Shown: positions 25,539 to 35,200, counted from the first letter of the stretch. The stretch: DNA of 64,000 bases from Paeniglutamicibacter quisquiliarum (GCF_019084045.1 NZ_JAHRED010000005.1:62001-126000); one strand, 5' to 3'. Notes: a model not told the origin generated them from the sequence alone. Translations and numbers: made by a program.

Positions 25539-26399
25539 ATGTCAGCTGATTCAGTGCTCGCCGGCCGCACCGCCCTGCTGCTGCGCGACCCCGCGCGGGC
25601 GGCGGACACGGTGGCGCGGCTGGCCGGGCGCGGCGCGTCCGCGGCCGTGTGCCGGCTCATCGACTTCGAGCTGCCCGCCGACACCGCCGACCTGGACGGG
25701 GGCCTGCGGCGGCTGCTGGCCGGGGAGTTCGACTGGCTGGTGCTCACCTCGGTGAACACCGTGGCCGCGCTGGGGCTTCGCGCCCGCGCCCTGGGCGTGG
25801 AGCTGCGCATCCCTGCCTCCACGCTCGTGGCGGTGGTCGGCGAGGCAACCGCACGCGCCGTGCAGGGCCTGGGCGCCGCCGTCGACTTCATGCCGGCGCA
25901 CGACCACTCGGCCCGCGGCATGCTCGCCGAGTGGGAACGGCTGCGCAGCGGGAAGCCGGCGCGCGCGTTCATGCCGCAGGCCGACATCGCCTCCTCCACC
26001 CTGCGCGACGGGCTGGCCGCCCGCGGCTGGGCCGCACAGGTCGTGACCGCCTACCGCACCGTGCCCGCCCCGGCCGATCCGGGCCGGGCCCTGCACCCCG
26101 CGGCGCCGGACCCCTGGCTGCCGGAGGGAAGCTACCTGCTGGATCGGGAGCAGCTGCCCGGGGCCATCGGTCGGCTGGATGCGGTCTTCTTCCCGTCCCC
26201 GAGCACCGTCGACCAATTCCTCAACCTGGTCCCGGCACCTGCCGCGCACCTCGCGCTGGTGGCAATCGGCGACAGCACCGCCGCCCGCCTGCGCGCCCGC
26301 GGCATCGAGCCCACCGCCACCGCCGCCTTCCCGACCCCCGAGGGCCTCATCGGCGCCTGGGAGCAGTCCCGGCGCGCCGCGCCCCGCCCGCCGACCTGA
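25539..26399 (+). CDS. hemD: Uroporphyrinogen-III synthase
   Basis: This 286-residue protein has the two-lobed HemD fold pattern. Motifs are weak, as usual for the family: [13 protein letters not shown] near residue 65, [29 protein letters not shown], and [14 protein letters not shown] with [15 protein letters not shown] in the second lobe. It cyclises hydroxymethylbilane with inversion of ring D. It starts 7 nt after hemC. A ~20-residue segment between the lobes ([10 protein letters not shown]...) is longer than in many homologues. Assignment rests on the fold pattern and the operon position. Confidence 0.9.
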   Translation: MSADSVLAGRTALLLRDPARAADTVARLAGRGASAAVCRLIDFELPADTADLDGGLRRLLAGEFDWLVLTSVNTVAALGLRARALGVELRIPASTLVAVVGEATARAVQGLGAAVDFMPAHDHSARGMLAEWERLRSGKPARAFMPQADIASSTLRDGLAARGWAAQVVTAYRTVPAPADPGRALHPAAPDPWLPEGSYLLDREQLPGAIGRLDAVFFPSPSTVDQFLNLVPAPAAHLALVAIGDSTAARLRARGIEPTATAAFPTPEGLIGAWEQSRRAAPRPPT

Positions 26400-26482
26400 T
26401 CCCCGGGTGCCGGCCGGACATCCCGGCCGCACCCCATGCCCCGCTTCGAACCACCCCGCCACGAGCTTCACAAGGAGCCAGA

Positions 26483-27466
26483 ATGTCATTCCCCGCCCGC
26501 AGGCCCCGCCGCCTGCGCACCACCCCCGCGATGCGCCGGCTTGCCGCAGAGCTCGTGCTGGCCCCGCAGCAGCTGATCCTGCCCGCGTTCGTGCGCGAGG
26601 GACTCACCGAACCCAACCCGATCACCTCGATGCCCGGGGTCGTGCAGCACACCCTTGACACGCTCAAGGCCGCGGCCTCCGAGGCCGTCGAGCTGGGCCT
26701 GGGCGGCATCATGCTTTTCGGCATCCCGGAGACCCGCGACGCCACCGGCAGCGCCGGGACGGACCCCCACGGCATCCTGAACCGCGGCATCGAGGCGGTG
26801 CGCGCCGAGGTCGGCGACGAACTGGTCATCATGTCCGATGTTTGCCTGGATGAATTCACCGACCACGGCCACTGCGGCGTGCTCGACGCGAAGGGCAACG
26901 TGGACAACGACGCCACGCTGGAGATCTACGGACGCATGGCCGTGGCGCAGGCCGAGGCCGGAGCGCACATGCTCGGCCCCTCCGGCATGATGGACGGCCA
27001 GGTCGCCGTGATCCGCCAGGCCCTGGATGCCGCCGGGCACCGGGACGTGTCCATCATTGCCTACGCGGCCAAGTACGCCAGTGCGTTCTACGGCCCGTTC
27101 CGCGAGGCCGTGGACTCCCAGCTCACCGGGGACCGCCGCACCTACCAGATGGACGCCGCCAACCGCCGCGAGGCGATGATCGAGGTCGAACTCGACCTGG
27201 CCGAGGGCGCCGACATGGTCATGGTCAAGCCGGCCATGAGCTACCTGGACGTGCTTGCAGACGTCGCGGCGATGTCCCCGGTCCCTGTCTCCGCCTACCA
27301 GATCAGTGGCGAGTACGCGATGATCGAGGCCGCCGCCGCCAACGGCTGGATCGACCGCCGCGCCGCCATCGAGGAATCCGTGCTGGGCATCCGCCGCGCC
27401 GGAGCCGACACCGTGTTGACCTACTGGGCCAGCGAGCTCGCCCAGTGGCTGAAAGAAGGAAAGTAA
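26483..27466 (+). CDS. hemB: Porphobilinogen synthase (ALA dehydratase)
   Basis: This 327-residue enzyme condenses two 5-aminolevulinates. Both Schiff-base lysines are seen, in [15 protein letters not shown] and [13 protein letters not shown]. The metal-site loop reads [14 protein letters not shown], a mixed Cys/Asp form rather than the full three-Cys zinc site, which suggests Mg2+ use or mixed metal use. The ATG follows AAGGAGCC. Its stop overlaps the hemL ATG by one base (TAATG). Confidence 0.95.
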   Translation: MSFPARRPRRLRTTPAMRRLAAELVLAPQQLILPAFVREGLTEPNPITSMPGVVQHTLDTLKAAASEAVELGLGGIMLFGIPETRDATGSAGTDPHGILNRGIEAVRAEVGDELVIMSDVCLDEFTDHGHCGVLDAKGNVDNDATLEIYGRMAVAQAEAGAHMLGPSGMMDGQVAVIRQALDAAGHRDVSIIAYAAKYASAFYGPFREAVDSQLTGDRRTYQMDAANRREAMIEVELDLAEGADMVMVKPAMSYLDVLADVAAMSPVPVSAYQISGEYAMIEAAAANGWIDRRAAIEESVLGIRRAGADTVLTYWASELAQWLKEGK

Positions 27467-28779
27467 TGACCAGCTCCGCCGAACTCTTTGCCACCGCCCA
27501 AAAGCTCATGCCCGGCGGGGTGAACTCCCCGGTCCGCGCCTTCGGCTCGGTCGGCGGGGTGCCCCCGTTCATGGTCGGCGCCAAGGGAGCCTACCTGCAC
27601 GACGCCGACGGCAACTCCTACGTCGACCTGGTCTGCTCCTGGGGCCCGGCGCTGCTGGGCCACGCCCACCCGGCCATCCAGGACGCGGTCCACGCGGCCG
27701 TGGACCGCGGGCTGTCCTTCGGCGCCTCGACGCCGGATGAGGGCAAGCTCGCCGCCCTGGTCATGGACCGCTTCGGCGGGGTCGAGCGCATGCGCATGGT
27801 CTCCACCGGCACCGAGGCCACCATGACCGCGGTGCGCCTGGCCCGCGGCTACACCGGCCGCGACCTGATCGTGAAGTTCGCCGGCTGCTACCACGGCCAC
27901 CTCGACGGCCTGCTGGCCGCAGCCGGCTCCGGCCTGGCCACCCTGGCGCTGCCCGGTTCCGCCGGCGTCACCGCCGCCACCGCCGCCGAGACCTTGGTGC
28001 TGCCCTACAACGACCGCGAGGCCGTCACCGCCGCGTTCGCCGAACACGGTGCGAACATCGCCGCCGTCATCACCGAATCCGCCCCGTGCAACATGGGCGT
28101 CGTGACCCCGGAAGAGGGCTTCAACAAGTTCCTGGCCGAGACCACCACCGCCAACGGCGCACTGCTGATCCTCGACGAGGTGCTCACCGGGTTCCGCGCC
28201 TCGGATGCGGGCTACTGGGGGCTCACCGGCCGCACCGAGGGCTGGACCCCCGACCTCTACACCTTCGGCAAGGTCATCGGCGGCGGGCTGCCCACCGCCG
28301 CGCTGGGCGGCCGCGCCGAGGTCATGGACTACCTGGCCCCGCTGGGCCCGGTCTACCAGGCAGGAACGCTCTCGGGCAACCCGGTGGCCATGGCCGCCGG
28401 CATCGCCCAGCTGACCAACGCCACCGCCGAGGTCTACGCACACATCGACGGGAAGTCGCTGCAGCTGCAGGCCGCCCTGGCCTCCGCGCTGAACGAGGCG
28501 GGTGTCGACCACTCGATCCAGCGAGCCGGCAACCTGTTCTCCGTCGCCTTCGGGACCTCGGAGCACGGGGTGCACAACTACGCGCAGGCCCAGGCCCAGG
28601 AAGCGTACCGCTACGCGCCGTTCTTCCACTCGATGCTGGAGTCGGGAATCTACCTGCCGCCGAGCGTCTTCGAGGCCTGGTTCCTCTCCTCGGCACACGA
28701 CGACGAGGCCATGGAGAAGATCTTCGCGGCACTTCCGGCCGCCGCACGCGCGGCAGCCTCGGCGGTGCCCACCGCCTGA
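27466..28779 (+). CDS. hemL: Glutamate-1-semialdehyde 2,1-aminomutase
   Basis: This 437-residue PLP enzyme converts glutamate-1-semialdehyde to 5-aminolevulinate. It has [15 protein letters not shown] near the N-terminus, the cofactor-binding Asp in [12 protein letters not shown], and the PLP Lys in [18 protein letters not shown] (~residue 269). The start follows GAAAGAAGGA and overlaps the hemB stop. It closes the haem operon; a strong terminator follows 22 nt later. Confidence 0.96.
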   Translation: MTSSAELFATAQKLMPGGVNSPVRAFGSVGGVPPFMVGAKGAYLHDADGNSYVDLVCSWGPALLGHAHPAIQDAVHAAVDRGLSFGASTPDEGKLAALVMDRFGGVERMRMVSTGTEATMTAVRLARGYTGRDLIVKFAGCYHGHLDGLLAAAGSGLATLALPGSAGVTAATAAETLVLPYNDREAVTAAFAEHGANIAAVITESAPCNMGVVTPEEGFNKFLAETTTANGALLILDEVLTGFRASDAGYWGLTGRTEGWTPDLYTFGKVIGGGLPTAALGGRAEVMDYLAPLGPVYQAGTLSGNPVAMAAGIAQLTNATAEVYAHIDGKSLQLQAALASALNEAGVDHSIQRAGNLFSVAFGTSEHGVHNYAQAQAQEAYRYAPFFHSMLESGIYLPPSVFEAWFLSSAHDDEAMEKIFAALPAAARAAASAVPTA

Positions 28780-28800
28780 GTGACCCGGGCACGGTGAATG

Positions 28801-28853
28801 CCCCCGATTATCGACACGTCAATCGCTTGACGTTTCAATAATCGGGGGTTTTT
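28801..28853 (+). terminator. Rho-independent terminator of the haem operon
   Basis: The stem has outer arms cccccgattat / ataatcggggg and inner arms acgtcaa / ttgacgt, and is followed by TTTTT. Confidence 0.92.
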
Positions 28854-29171
28854 CACGTTTTCGAGTGCCCAAATCCTTCCCGGAGGCGGAAATCGGTGAG
28901 GTCTAGGCCACTTTCGCCGCCTTGGCCATTCCGTGCCCCCGAGTCGACGACGGGCAGTGCCCCGGACCTGGTGGGAAACTGGCAGGGAAATGAAACGGCC
29001 ACGTCAAAGCCGTTTTTCGGATCGCGTTTCCGGGCTGTGCCGAGGGGTTCGTGACCGCGTATCCATGCCTCCGGGGGAGCGCCGCGGAGCGATCGAATCC
29101 CAGCGGCTCCTAGTCAACGCGGCTAGGCTTGTCCGGTTAGTTTTCGTGTTTCATTGCCACCGAGGAAAACC
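28854..29171 (+). other. Intergenic region upstream of the amino-acid permease
   Basis: No gene is recognised in these 318 nt. It must hold the permease promoter; only weak candidate boxes are seen (for example TAGGCT at ~29122). A purine-rich CGAGGAAAA at 29159-29167 is the ribosome-binding site of the GTG start at 29172. Confidence 0.35.
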
Positions 29172-30698
29172 GTGAGTCTTTTTCGTACCAAACCCGTGGA
29201 AAGTTTCCTGGCCGATGCCGCGGAACCTGGTCGACAGCTCAAGCGGTCCCTGAACACCTGGGACCTGATGATCATGGGCGTGGCAGTGGCCGTCGGCGCG
29301 GGGATCTTCTCCGTCGGCGCCCGCGCGGCCGCCGACTTCTCCGGGCCCGCAGTCACCCTCTCCTTCGTGATCGCGGCACTGACCTGTGCCATGGCGATCA
29401 TGTGCTACGCCGAGTTCGCCACGGCCATCCCCGTCGCCGGGTCGGCCTACGTGTTCAGCTATGCCACCATGGGTGAATTCGTGGCCTGGGTCATCGGCTG
29501 GAACCTGATCCTCGAGTTGTTCACGGCTGCGGCAGTGATCGCCAAATACTGGGGAATCTACCTCACCGAAGTCTTCCAGCTTGTGGGAGTACACCTCTCA
29601 CCCACCATTGAACTAGGCATCGTCACCATGAGCTGGGGGCCCTTCTTGATCGTGGCCTTGTTCACGATCCTCCTGGTCCTGGGCACCAAGCTCTCGGCCA
29701 CCGTCTCGAACGTCTTCACCGTCATCAAGATCGCCGTCGTGCTCTTCGTGATTGTCGTCGGCTTCTTCTACGTGAAGGCCGAGAACTACGCGCCGTTTAT
29801 CCCCGAGGCCGTGCCCGCCACCGGGAACGGCACCACCGAGGTGCTCAAGCAGTCGCTCTTTGCCTTCGCCACGGGTGCCGCTCCTGCGCAATATGGCCTG
29901 ATGGGCGTCTTCGCCGGCGCCGCGCTCGTCTTCTTCGCCTTCGTCGGGTTCGACGTGGTCGCCACCAGCGCCGAGGAGGTCAAGGACCCCAGCAAGACCC
30001 TGCCGCGCGGGATCTTCGCGGGACTGGCGCTGACCACGCTGCTGTACATCGGCGTCTCCCTGGCGCTGACGGGCATGGTGTCCTACAAGGACCTGGCGAC
30101 CGTCGACACCCCGAACCTTGCCACGGCGTTCTCGCTGGTGGGCAACGAGGGTGCCGCCTCGGTCATTGCCGTGGGCTCGCTCATCGGCCTGACCACCGTG
30201 GTCATGGTGCTGCTCATGGGCCTTTCGCGCGTGGTCCTGGCCATGAGCCGCGACGGGCTGCTGCCGCACGGGCTGTCCAAGACCAGCGCCAAGCGCTCCA
30301 CCCCGGTGCGCATCCAGGTCATCTGCGGCACGCTGGTGGCCCTGGCCGCCGGATTCACCCGCGTGGACGTGCTCGAGGAAATGATCAACATCGGCACGCT
30401 CTCCGCGTTCGTCATGGTGAGCCTGGGCATCATCGTGCTGCGCCGCAAGCGCCCGGACCTGAAGCCCGCCTTCCGGGTTCCCTTCGGCCCGGTCATCCCG
30501 GTCGTTTCCGCGCTGCTGTGCACATACCTGATGCTGAACCTCGCCGTGGAAACCTGGATCTACTTCGTGTTGTGGCTGATCGTCGGCGTTGTCATCTACT
30601 TCGCCTACGGCCGCAAGCACTCGCGCCTCAACGAGAAGTTCGCCGCCCAGGTCGCCATCGTCGACGGCACCGGGAACGAATTGGTCGACAGCAAGTAG
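29172..30698 (+). CDS. APC-superfamily amino-acid permease
   Basis: This 508-residue membrane protein has ~12-13 helices. The APC signature appears in the first helix region (MGVAVAVGAGIFSVGARAAA), where the G-A-G-I-F motif binds the substrate carboxylate/amino groups. FFAFVGFDVVATSAEEVKDPS in helices 6-7 and the MSRDGLLP loop are typical of cationic amino acid transporter (CAT/YfnA)-type members. The substrate is not resolved. GTG was chosen as start because CGAGGAAAA lies ~6 nt upstream. It is monocistronic, with its own terminator. Confidence 0.9.
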   Translation: MSLFRTKPVESFLADAAEPGRQLKRSLNTWDLMIMGVAVAVGAGIFSVGARAAADFSGPAVTLSFVIAALTCAMAIMCYAEFATAIPVAGSAYVFSYATMGEFVAWVIGWNLILELFTAAAVIAKYWGIYLTEVFQLVGVHLSPTIELGIVTMSWGPFLIVALFTILLVLGTKLSATVSNVFTVIKIAVVLFVIVVGFFYVKAENYAPFIPEAVPATGNGTTEVLKQSLFAFATGAAPAQYGLMGVFAGAALVFFAFVGFDVVATSAEEVKDPSKTLPRGIFAGLALTTLLYIGVSLALTGMVSYKDLATVDTPNLATAFSLVGNEGAASVIAVGSLIGLTTVVMVLLMGLSRVVLAMSRDGLLPHGLSKTSAKRSTPVRIQVICGTLVALAAGFTRVDVLEEMINIGTLSAFVMVSLGIIVLRRKRPDLKPAFRVPFGPVIPVVSALLCTYLMLNLAVETWIYFVLWLIVGVVIYFAYGRKHSRLNEKFAAQVAIVDGTGNELVDSK

Positions 30699-30735
30699 TC
30701 CACGGGCCGGCTTCCCGTAGGGACCAGCCGAGGTG

Positions 30736-30782
30736 ACCCACCGCCCATCCCCTGTCTACGGGGAAAGGGCGGTGGGTTTTCT
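30736..30782 (+). terminator. Rho-independent terminator of the permease gene
   Basis: An 11-bp stem (acccaccgccc / gggcggtgggt) is followed by TTTTC. Confidence 0.85.
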
Positions 30783-30815
30783 TGTGGGCGGGGCACGTGC
30801 CGGCGGCCCGGATCC

Positions 30816-31268
30816 TCAGGCGCCGCGCCCCGGCGCCACCATGTACACGTCCACCGGGTCCGCGGATTCGACGGTGAAGCCGTGGCGCAGGTAGAGCCGC
30901 TGCGCCGGGCTGCCGGCGAGCACGTTCAGGCGAAAGGCCCGTGAATCCGCCTGCCGGCCCATGACGTGCCCCAGGACCGCTCCGCCCAGACCCCGGCCCT
31001 GCCGGGACGGGTCAATGTAGAAGTGCTCGATCCATTGGCTCCCGGGGCCCGGGCGAAGGGCGATGCTGCCCGCCTCGATGCCGTCGGCCAGAATGACCCA
31101 GGTGTGTTCCGGAGCGAAGCCGTCAAGGAATCTCCGGCGCACGCGCAAGGGGTCGAAGCGGCCGAGGCGCTCGAGGTCTTCGCGCAGCACGGTGGCCCGC
31201 AGCTCGGCAATCCACGGGGCGTCTGATGCCGTGGCGGCCCGGAGGGTAAATGGCGTCAGCACGCCCAC
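30816..31268 (-). CDS. GNAT-family N-acetyltransferase
   Basis: The product is ~150 residues with one GNAT domain. Motif A (acetyl-CoA pyrophosphate loop) reads IDPSRQGRGLGGAVLGHVM at ~residues 84-102, preceded by a strand with the typical WIEHFYI. The C-terminal LYLRHGFTVES strand is also canonical. The acceptor substrate is unknown. The start is uncertain: the GTG at 31268 is given; a TTG at 31274 and another GTG at 31262 are in frame and none has a good ribosome-binding site. Confidence 0.82.
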   Translation of the reverse strand: MGVLTPFTLRAATASDAPWIAELRATVLREDLERLGRFDPLRVRRRFLDGFAPEHTWVILADGIEAGSIALRPGPGSQWIEHFYIDPSRQGRGLGGAVLGHVMGRQADSRAFRLNVLAGSPAQRLYLRHGFTVESADPVDVYMVAPGRGA

Positions 31269-31329
31269 AGTCAATTACACGGTGCCGGTGGCATGCAAAT
31301 CCCGCCCGCGGGGCAGGGCCCCGGTGTGC

Positions 31330-31378
31330 AAAAAGGCGCCGTTCCCTTCCCCTTACGGGGAGTGGAACGACGCCTTTT
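31330..31378 (-). terminator. Terminator of the metNIQ operon (after metQ1)
   Basis: A long imperfect stem (aaaaggcgccgttccc...gtggaacgacgcctttt) ends on the minus strand in a run of T. Confidence 0.8.
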
Positions 31379-31410
31379 GACGGTTGCCGCGTGCGGGAAC
31401 CGGTTGTGTC

Positions 31411-32262
31411 CTAGAAGGCAGGAAGAACGCTGCCGTCCTTCCACGTGGTCTTGACGTATTCGCGGACCTCGTCCGAACGCAGCAGCTCGTCGAGCTTAGC
31501 GATGGCGGCGGTCTGCTCGCCGGCACGCCAGGTCAGGAAGTTGGCGTTGGGGTTGTTCTCGGCCTCTTCCTGGAACAGGATCTCCTTGGGGTCCAGCTTG
31601 GCCTGCACGATGTAGTTGCCGTTCACCACGGCGATGCCCACGGTCGGGTCTTCCTGGTAGAACTTCGGAACCTGCTCCGAGTTGACTTCCTGGAACTTCA
31701 GCTTCTTCGGGTTCTTGGCGGCGTCGTCCTGCACGGAGAGTGCCGAATCGCCGTCGACAAGGCCGCTGAGCAGGCCGGCGGACTCCAGCACGCGCAGGCC
31801 GCGCAGCTGGTTGACCGGGTCGTTGTTCAGCACCACGAGGCTGCCCTCGGTGACGTCGGCGACTTCCTTGAACTTCGTGGAGAACGCGGTCAGCGGCTCG
31901 ATGTGCACGCCGGGGCCGTGCTCGAACTTGTAGCCCTTGGTGGCCATCTGGTCCGCCAGGTAGGCCTCGGTCTGGAAGAAGTTGGCGTCCAGCGTGCCGT
32001 CGGCCAGGGCGATGTTCGGCGTCTGGTAGTCATCGATTTCGGTGATGTCCAGGTCGATGCCGTTCTTCGCGGCCAGGTTCTCGTCGATGTACTCGAGGAT
32101 CTGGGCGTGCGGGATCGGGCTGGCGCCGACCTTGACGACCGTCGGGGCGGCCGGGTCGAGGGTTGCCGTCGCGCTGGGGGCGACGGCAGTACCGCCACCG
32201 CAAGCAGTCAGTGCGAACAGGGTTGCGGCGCCGGTGAGGGCAAGTGCGAGCTTCTTACGCAT
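31411..32262 (-). CDS. metQ: MetQ/NlpA methionine-binding lipoprotein, copy 1 (distal)
   Basis: This 283-residue lipoprotein has a signal peptide ending in lipobox LTAC (Cys21). The NlpA/MetQ substrate-binding fold follows: VKVGASPIPHAQILEYI, EIDDYQTPNIALADGTLDANFF, the KGYKFEHGPGVHIEPLTAFS hinge and the LVVLNNDPVNQLRGLRVLE ligand-pocket region. It delivers methionine to the MetNI ABC importer. The second metQ copy next door has roughly 70% identical residues by eye, showing tandem duplication. The residue pattern around the pocket differs (FFQTEAYLADQ here, FFQHVPFFDEQ in copy 2), so specificity may have diverged. Both genes use AAAAGGAAA as ribosome-binding site. Confidence 0.9.
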   Translation of the reverse strand: MRKKLALALTGAATLFALTACGGGTAVAPSATATLDPAAPTVVKVGASPIPHAQILEYIDENLAAKNGIDLDITEIDDYQTPNIALADGTLDANFFQTEAYLADQMATKGYKFEHGPGVHIEPLTAFSTKFKEVADVTEGSLVVLNNDPVNQLRGLRVLESAGLLSGLVDGDSALSVQDDAAKNPKKLKFQEVNSEQVPKFYQEDPTVGIAVVNGNYIVQAKLDPKEILFQEEAENNPNANFLTWRAGEQTAAIAKLDELLRSDEVREYVKTTWKDGSVLPAF

Positions 32263-32316
32263 GGGCTGCGTTTCCTTTTCATCTGGACCCGATTGCGGTT
32301 GGCATCGGGTGGCTGT

Positions 32317-32364
32317 CGCAGCTAGCGGCTACTGGCTGCGCGCCGGCGGAGGGTGAACCGCCGG
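32317..32364 (-). repeat. Duplicated structured leader, copy upstream of metQ1
   Basis: The 33 nt at 32317-32349 are identical to 33440-33472 upstream of metQ2, at the same distance from the start codon (55 versus 54 nt). As RNA it folds into a cgcagc...gctgcg hairpin preceded by a ccggcgg...ccgccgg hairpin. The loops differ between the copies while the stems are kept. Confidence 0.7.
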
Positions 32365-32460
32365 AAAATCACGAAGAAACACCGTGGTGTTTCGAGGGGA
32401 TACTGCGGTGGAAAAGCCTGGGTGAAACGTTCCGCGGGCGATGTGGGCCCCGCGGGGTGG

Positions 32461-32488
32461 GTGGTGTGGCGGGCCGGTGCCCGCCACA
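32461..32488 (-). terminator. Hairpin between metQ2 and metQ1
   Basis: A perfect 12-bp stem (ggtgtggcgggc and complement) with a 4-nt loop lies ~40 nt after the metQ2 stop. There is no U-run, so it may only partly terminate or may protect the upstream mRNA. Confidence 0.5.
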
Positions 32489-32528
32489 CCGGCGGTTGTG
32501 CTACACGGGGAGGTGACGCGTCGGCTGC

Positions 32529-33386
32529 CTAGAAGGCAGGAATGACATCGCCTTCGGGCCAGGTGGTCTTGATGAAGGAGCTGACCTCATCCGAGTGCAG
32601 CAGCTCGTCGAGCTTGGCCACCGCGGCGGTCTTTTCGCCTTCACGCCAGGCCAGGATGTTGGCGTTCGGGTTGTTTTCCGTCGGCTCCACGGCAAGGACC
32701 TCGTCCTTATTGAGCTTCGCCTGGACGATGAAGTTGCCGTTGACCACGGCCAGGCCCACGGAGGGATCCTCCTGGTAGAACTTCGGAACCTGCTCGGCGT
32801 TGACTTCCTGGAACTTCAGGTGCTTCGGGTTCTTGGCCTCGTCGGACTCCACGGTCAGTGCCGAATCGCCGTCGACGATGCCGCTGAGCAGGCCGGCTCC
32901 CTCAAGCACGCGCAGGCCGCGGACCTGGTTGGAGGGGTCGTTCATCAGCACCACGACCGCACCGTCCTCGACGGAGGCGGCGTCATCGTACTTCTTGGAA
33001 AACGCGGTCAGCGGTTCGAGCAGGATGCCGGTGCCGTGCTCCAGCTTGTAGCCCTTCGAGGCGACCTGCTCGTCGAAGAACGGAACGTGCTGGAAGAAGT
33101 TGGCGTCGATCGACCCGTCGCTCAGCGCGAGGTTCGGGGTCTGGTAGTCGTCGATCTCGGTGACATCCAGGTCGATGCCTGCCTTCGCGGCCAGGTTCTC
33201 GTCGATGTACTCGAGGATCTGCGAGTGTGGAACCGGGCTGGCGCCGACCTTGACGACGGTCGGGTTGGCCGGATCCAGCGTGGCGGAAACATCCGCGCTG
33301 GGGGCGGTGGCGGTGCCGCCGCCGCAGGCCGTCAGGGCGAACAGGGTTGCCGCGCCGGTGAGGGCGAGAGCGATTTTCTTACGCAT
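32529..33386 (-). CDS. metQ: MetQ/NlpA methionine-binding lipoprotein, copy 2 (proximal to metI)
   Basis: The product is 285 residues, with the lipobox LTAC at Cys21 and the NlpA fold throughout (VKVGASPVPHSQILEYI, DDYQTPNLALSDGSIDANFF, EPLTAFSKKYDDA, DPSNQVRGLRVLE). It lies 137 nt after metI in the operon metN-metI-metQ2-metQ1. The ATG at 33386 was chosen because the signal peptide starts there; an in-frame extension upstream overlaps metI and is not coding. It is paralogous to the downstream metQ. It anchors in the membrane outer face and feeds the MetNI complex. Confidence 0.9.
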   Translation of the reverse strand: MRKKIALALTGAATLFALTACGGGTATAPSADVSATLDPANPTVVKVGASPVPHSQILEYIDENLAAKAGIDLDVTEIDDYQTPNLALSDGSIDANFFQHVPFFDEQVASKGYKLEHGTGILLEPLTAFSKKYDDAASVEDGAVVVLMNDPSNQVRGLRVLEGAGLLSGIVDGDSALTVESDEAKNPKHLKFQEVNAEQVPKFYQEDPSVGLAVVNGNFIVQAKLNKDEVLAVEPTENNPNANILAWREGEKTAAVAKLDELLHSDEVSSFIKTTWPEGDVIPAF

Positions 33387-33439
33387 TGGATGCGTTTCCT
33401 TTTCATGAAGTACCCGTGTGCGTGACACCGGGTGGCCAA

Positions 33440-33483
33440 CGCAGCTAGCGGCTACTGGCTGCGCGCCGGCGGGCAAACCGCCG
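33440..33483 (-). repeat. Duplicated structured leader, copy upstream of metQ2
   Basis: This is the partner of 32317-32364: 33 identical nt at the same distance from the metQ2 start. It lies in the metI-metQ2 gap, where stable stems often protect binding-protein mRNA. The companion stem reads cggcgg-tttgc-ccgccg, a different loop on the same stem. Confidence 0.7.
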
Positions 33484-33523
33484 AAAACTTGTCTGGTGGA
33501 GGGCCATCGGCCCTCCACGGGGC

Positions 33524-34204
33524 TTAGCGGTGGTCGACCAAACGTGCGATCCAGTCGCCGATGATCTGCACGAGCTGCACCAGCAGCACCATGATGACGA
33601 TGGTGACCACCATGATGGCCGGTTCGTAACGCTGGAAACCGTAATTGTAGGCAAGGCGCCCCAGACCGCCGCCGCCAACCAGGCCGGCCATGGCCGAGTA
33701 CCCGATGAGGGTCACGATGGTGGTGGTCATGGCGGCGATGATGCCCGGGAGGGCCTCGGGGACCAGCACCTTGCGGACCACCTGCATCCGGGTTGAGCCC
33801 ATGACCAGCGCCGCGTCGATCTTGCCGGCCGAAACGTCGCGCAGGGCGGTTTCCACCAGGCGGGCGAAGAAGGGAATGGTGCCGATGGTCAGCGAAACGG
33901 ATGCGGCGATGGGTCCCAGCGAGGTGCCCACCAGCAGTGTCGCGAGTGGAATCAGTGACACCATGAGGATTGCGAAGGGAATTGATCGGGTGATGTTCAC
34001 GATGATGCCCGAGAGCAGGACATTCAGTCCGCGGTTCGGCGTCAGGCCGCCGCGGGCGGTGTTCAGCAGCAGAATGCCGAGCGGCAGGCCGACCACCACG
34101 GTGAACAGCGCCGAGATGCCGGTCATCTGCATGGTTTCGAGGAACGCGGGCCACATGGCCTTGGTGATGCCGGGATTGGTCATCAGGTCATTGAAGAAGT
34201 CCAT
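33524..34204 (-). CDS. metI: Methionine ABC transporter permease
   Basis: This 226-residue protein has five membrane helices. The EAA loop that docks on the ATPase is seen as DAALVMGSTRMQVVRKVLVPEALPGI in its usual place (~residues 132-157). A final AGLVGGGGLGRLAYNYG segment is typical of MetI. It starts 3 nt after metN. No regulatory domain is fused. Confidence 0.93.
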   Translation of the reverse strand: MDFFNDLMTNPGITKAMWPAFLETMQMTGISALFTVVVGLPLGILLLNTARGGLTPNRGLNVLLSGIIVNITRSIPFAILMVSLIPLATLLVGTSLGPIAASVSLTIGTIPFFARLVETALRDVSAGKIDAALVMGSTRMQVVRKVLVPEALPGIIAAMTTTIVTLIGYSAMAGLVGGGGLGRLAYNYGFQRYEPAIMVVTIVIMVLLVQLVQIIGDWIARLVDHR

Positions 34205-34207
34205 GGC

Positions 34208-35200
34208 TTACTTGGTCTCCTTGACGGTCACTGCGACGCCGTTGCCGAGCAGGTGTTTGGTGATGGCGTCGATGTCTGCTCCCTCGGGAAGCTGGATGCG
34301 GATGTGCGCGAACTGGTGTTCGCCGAGGTGCTCCACGGAGCCCGCCAACACGTTGACGTCGGTGTTGAACGTGCGGGCAATCGAGGAGATCACCGGCTCG
34401 GTGGCCTGGGTGCCCGAGTAGAGCAGGTCCAGAACGGTCCCTGCCGGAAGATCGTCGGGCAATTCGCCGGGCATCGGGAGCAATGCCTGGGAAAGGCGGC
34501 CCGCCGGGTCGGCAACGACCTTGGCGATATCCCCGTGCTCGACGATGCGCCCGGCTTCCAGAAGGGAGACCGAGTCGCAGGCCTGCTTCACGACGTTCAT
34601 TTCGTGCGTGATGATCAGCACCGTGAGATTCAGGCGGTCGCGCACCGACTTGATGAGTTCAAGGATCTCGTCGGTGGTCTTGGGATCCAGGGCGCTGGTC
34701 GGCTCGTCGCAAAGCAGCACATCGGGATCCGAGCTCAGGGCGCGGGCGATGCCCACGCGCTGGCGCTGGCCGCCGGAGAGCTGGGACGGGTACGCATCGG
34801 CGAAGGGGGTCAGGCCGACGAGCTCAAGCAAGGCGGAGACTTTTTCGGCGACCTTGGCCTTGGGCGTGCCGATCAATTCCAGCGGGAACGCCACGTTCTG
34901 CGCGGTGGTGCGCGAATCCATGAGGTTGGCGTGCTGGAAGACCATGCCGATGCGACGTCGCGCGGTGCGCAAGTCGGCATCCGACACGTTCGCCAGTTCC
35001 TTGTTGTTCACTGAAACTGATCCGGAGGTGGGCCTGTCCAGCAAGGTCAGGCAACGAACGAGCGTTGACTTCCCGGCTCCGGAATGGCCGATGATGCCGT
35101 GGATTTGGCCGGCGTCGACGTGCAAGGAAACGCCATCCAGGGCGACGACTGTGCGGTCGCCCTGCTGGTAGACCTTGCGCAGGTCGGTGACTGTGATCAA
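34208..35200 (-). CDS. metN: Methionine ABC transporter ATP-binding protein
   Basis: The product is 330 residues. The ABC motifs are Walker A GHSGAGKST (~residues 37-45), signature LSGGQRQRVGIARAL, Walker B VLLCDEPTSALD and the switch His in LIITHEMNV. The C-terminal ~90 residues (ISSIARTFNTDVNVLAGSVE...) form the NIL/ACT-like domain that lets MetN sense intracellular methionine and block transport. The TTG at 35200 was chosen because AAGGA lies upstream and the canonical N-terminus ITVTDLRKVY begins there. An in-frame TTG at 35218 is less likely. Confidence 0.93.
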   Translation of the reverse strand: MITVTDLRKVYQQGDRTVVALDGVSLHVDAGQIHGIIGHSGAGKSTLVRCLTLLDRPTSGSVSVNNKELANVSDADLRTARRRIGMVFQHANLMDSRTTAQNVAFPLELIGTPKAKVAEKVSALLELVGLTPFADAYPSQLSGGQRQRVGIARALSSDPDVLLCDEPTSALDPKTTDEILELIKSVRDRLNLTVLIITHEMNVVKQACDSVSLLEAGRIVEHGDIAKVVADPAGRLSQALLPMPGELPDDLPAGTVLDLLYSGTQATEPVISSIARTFNTDVNVLAGSVEHLGEHQFAHIRIQLPEGADIDAITKHLLGNGVAVTVKETK

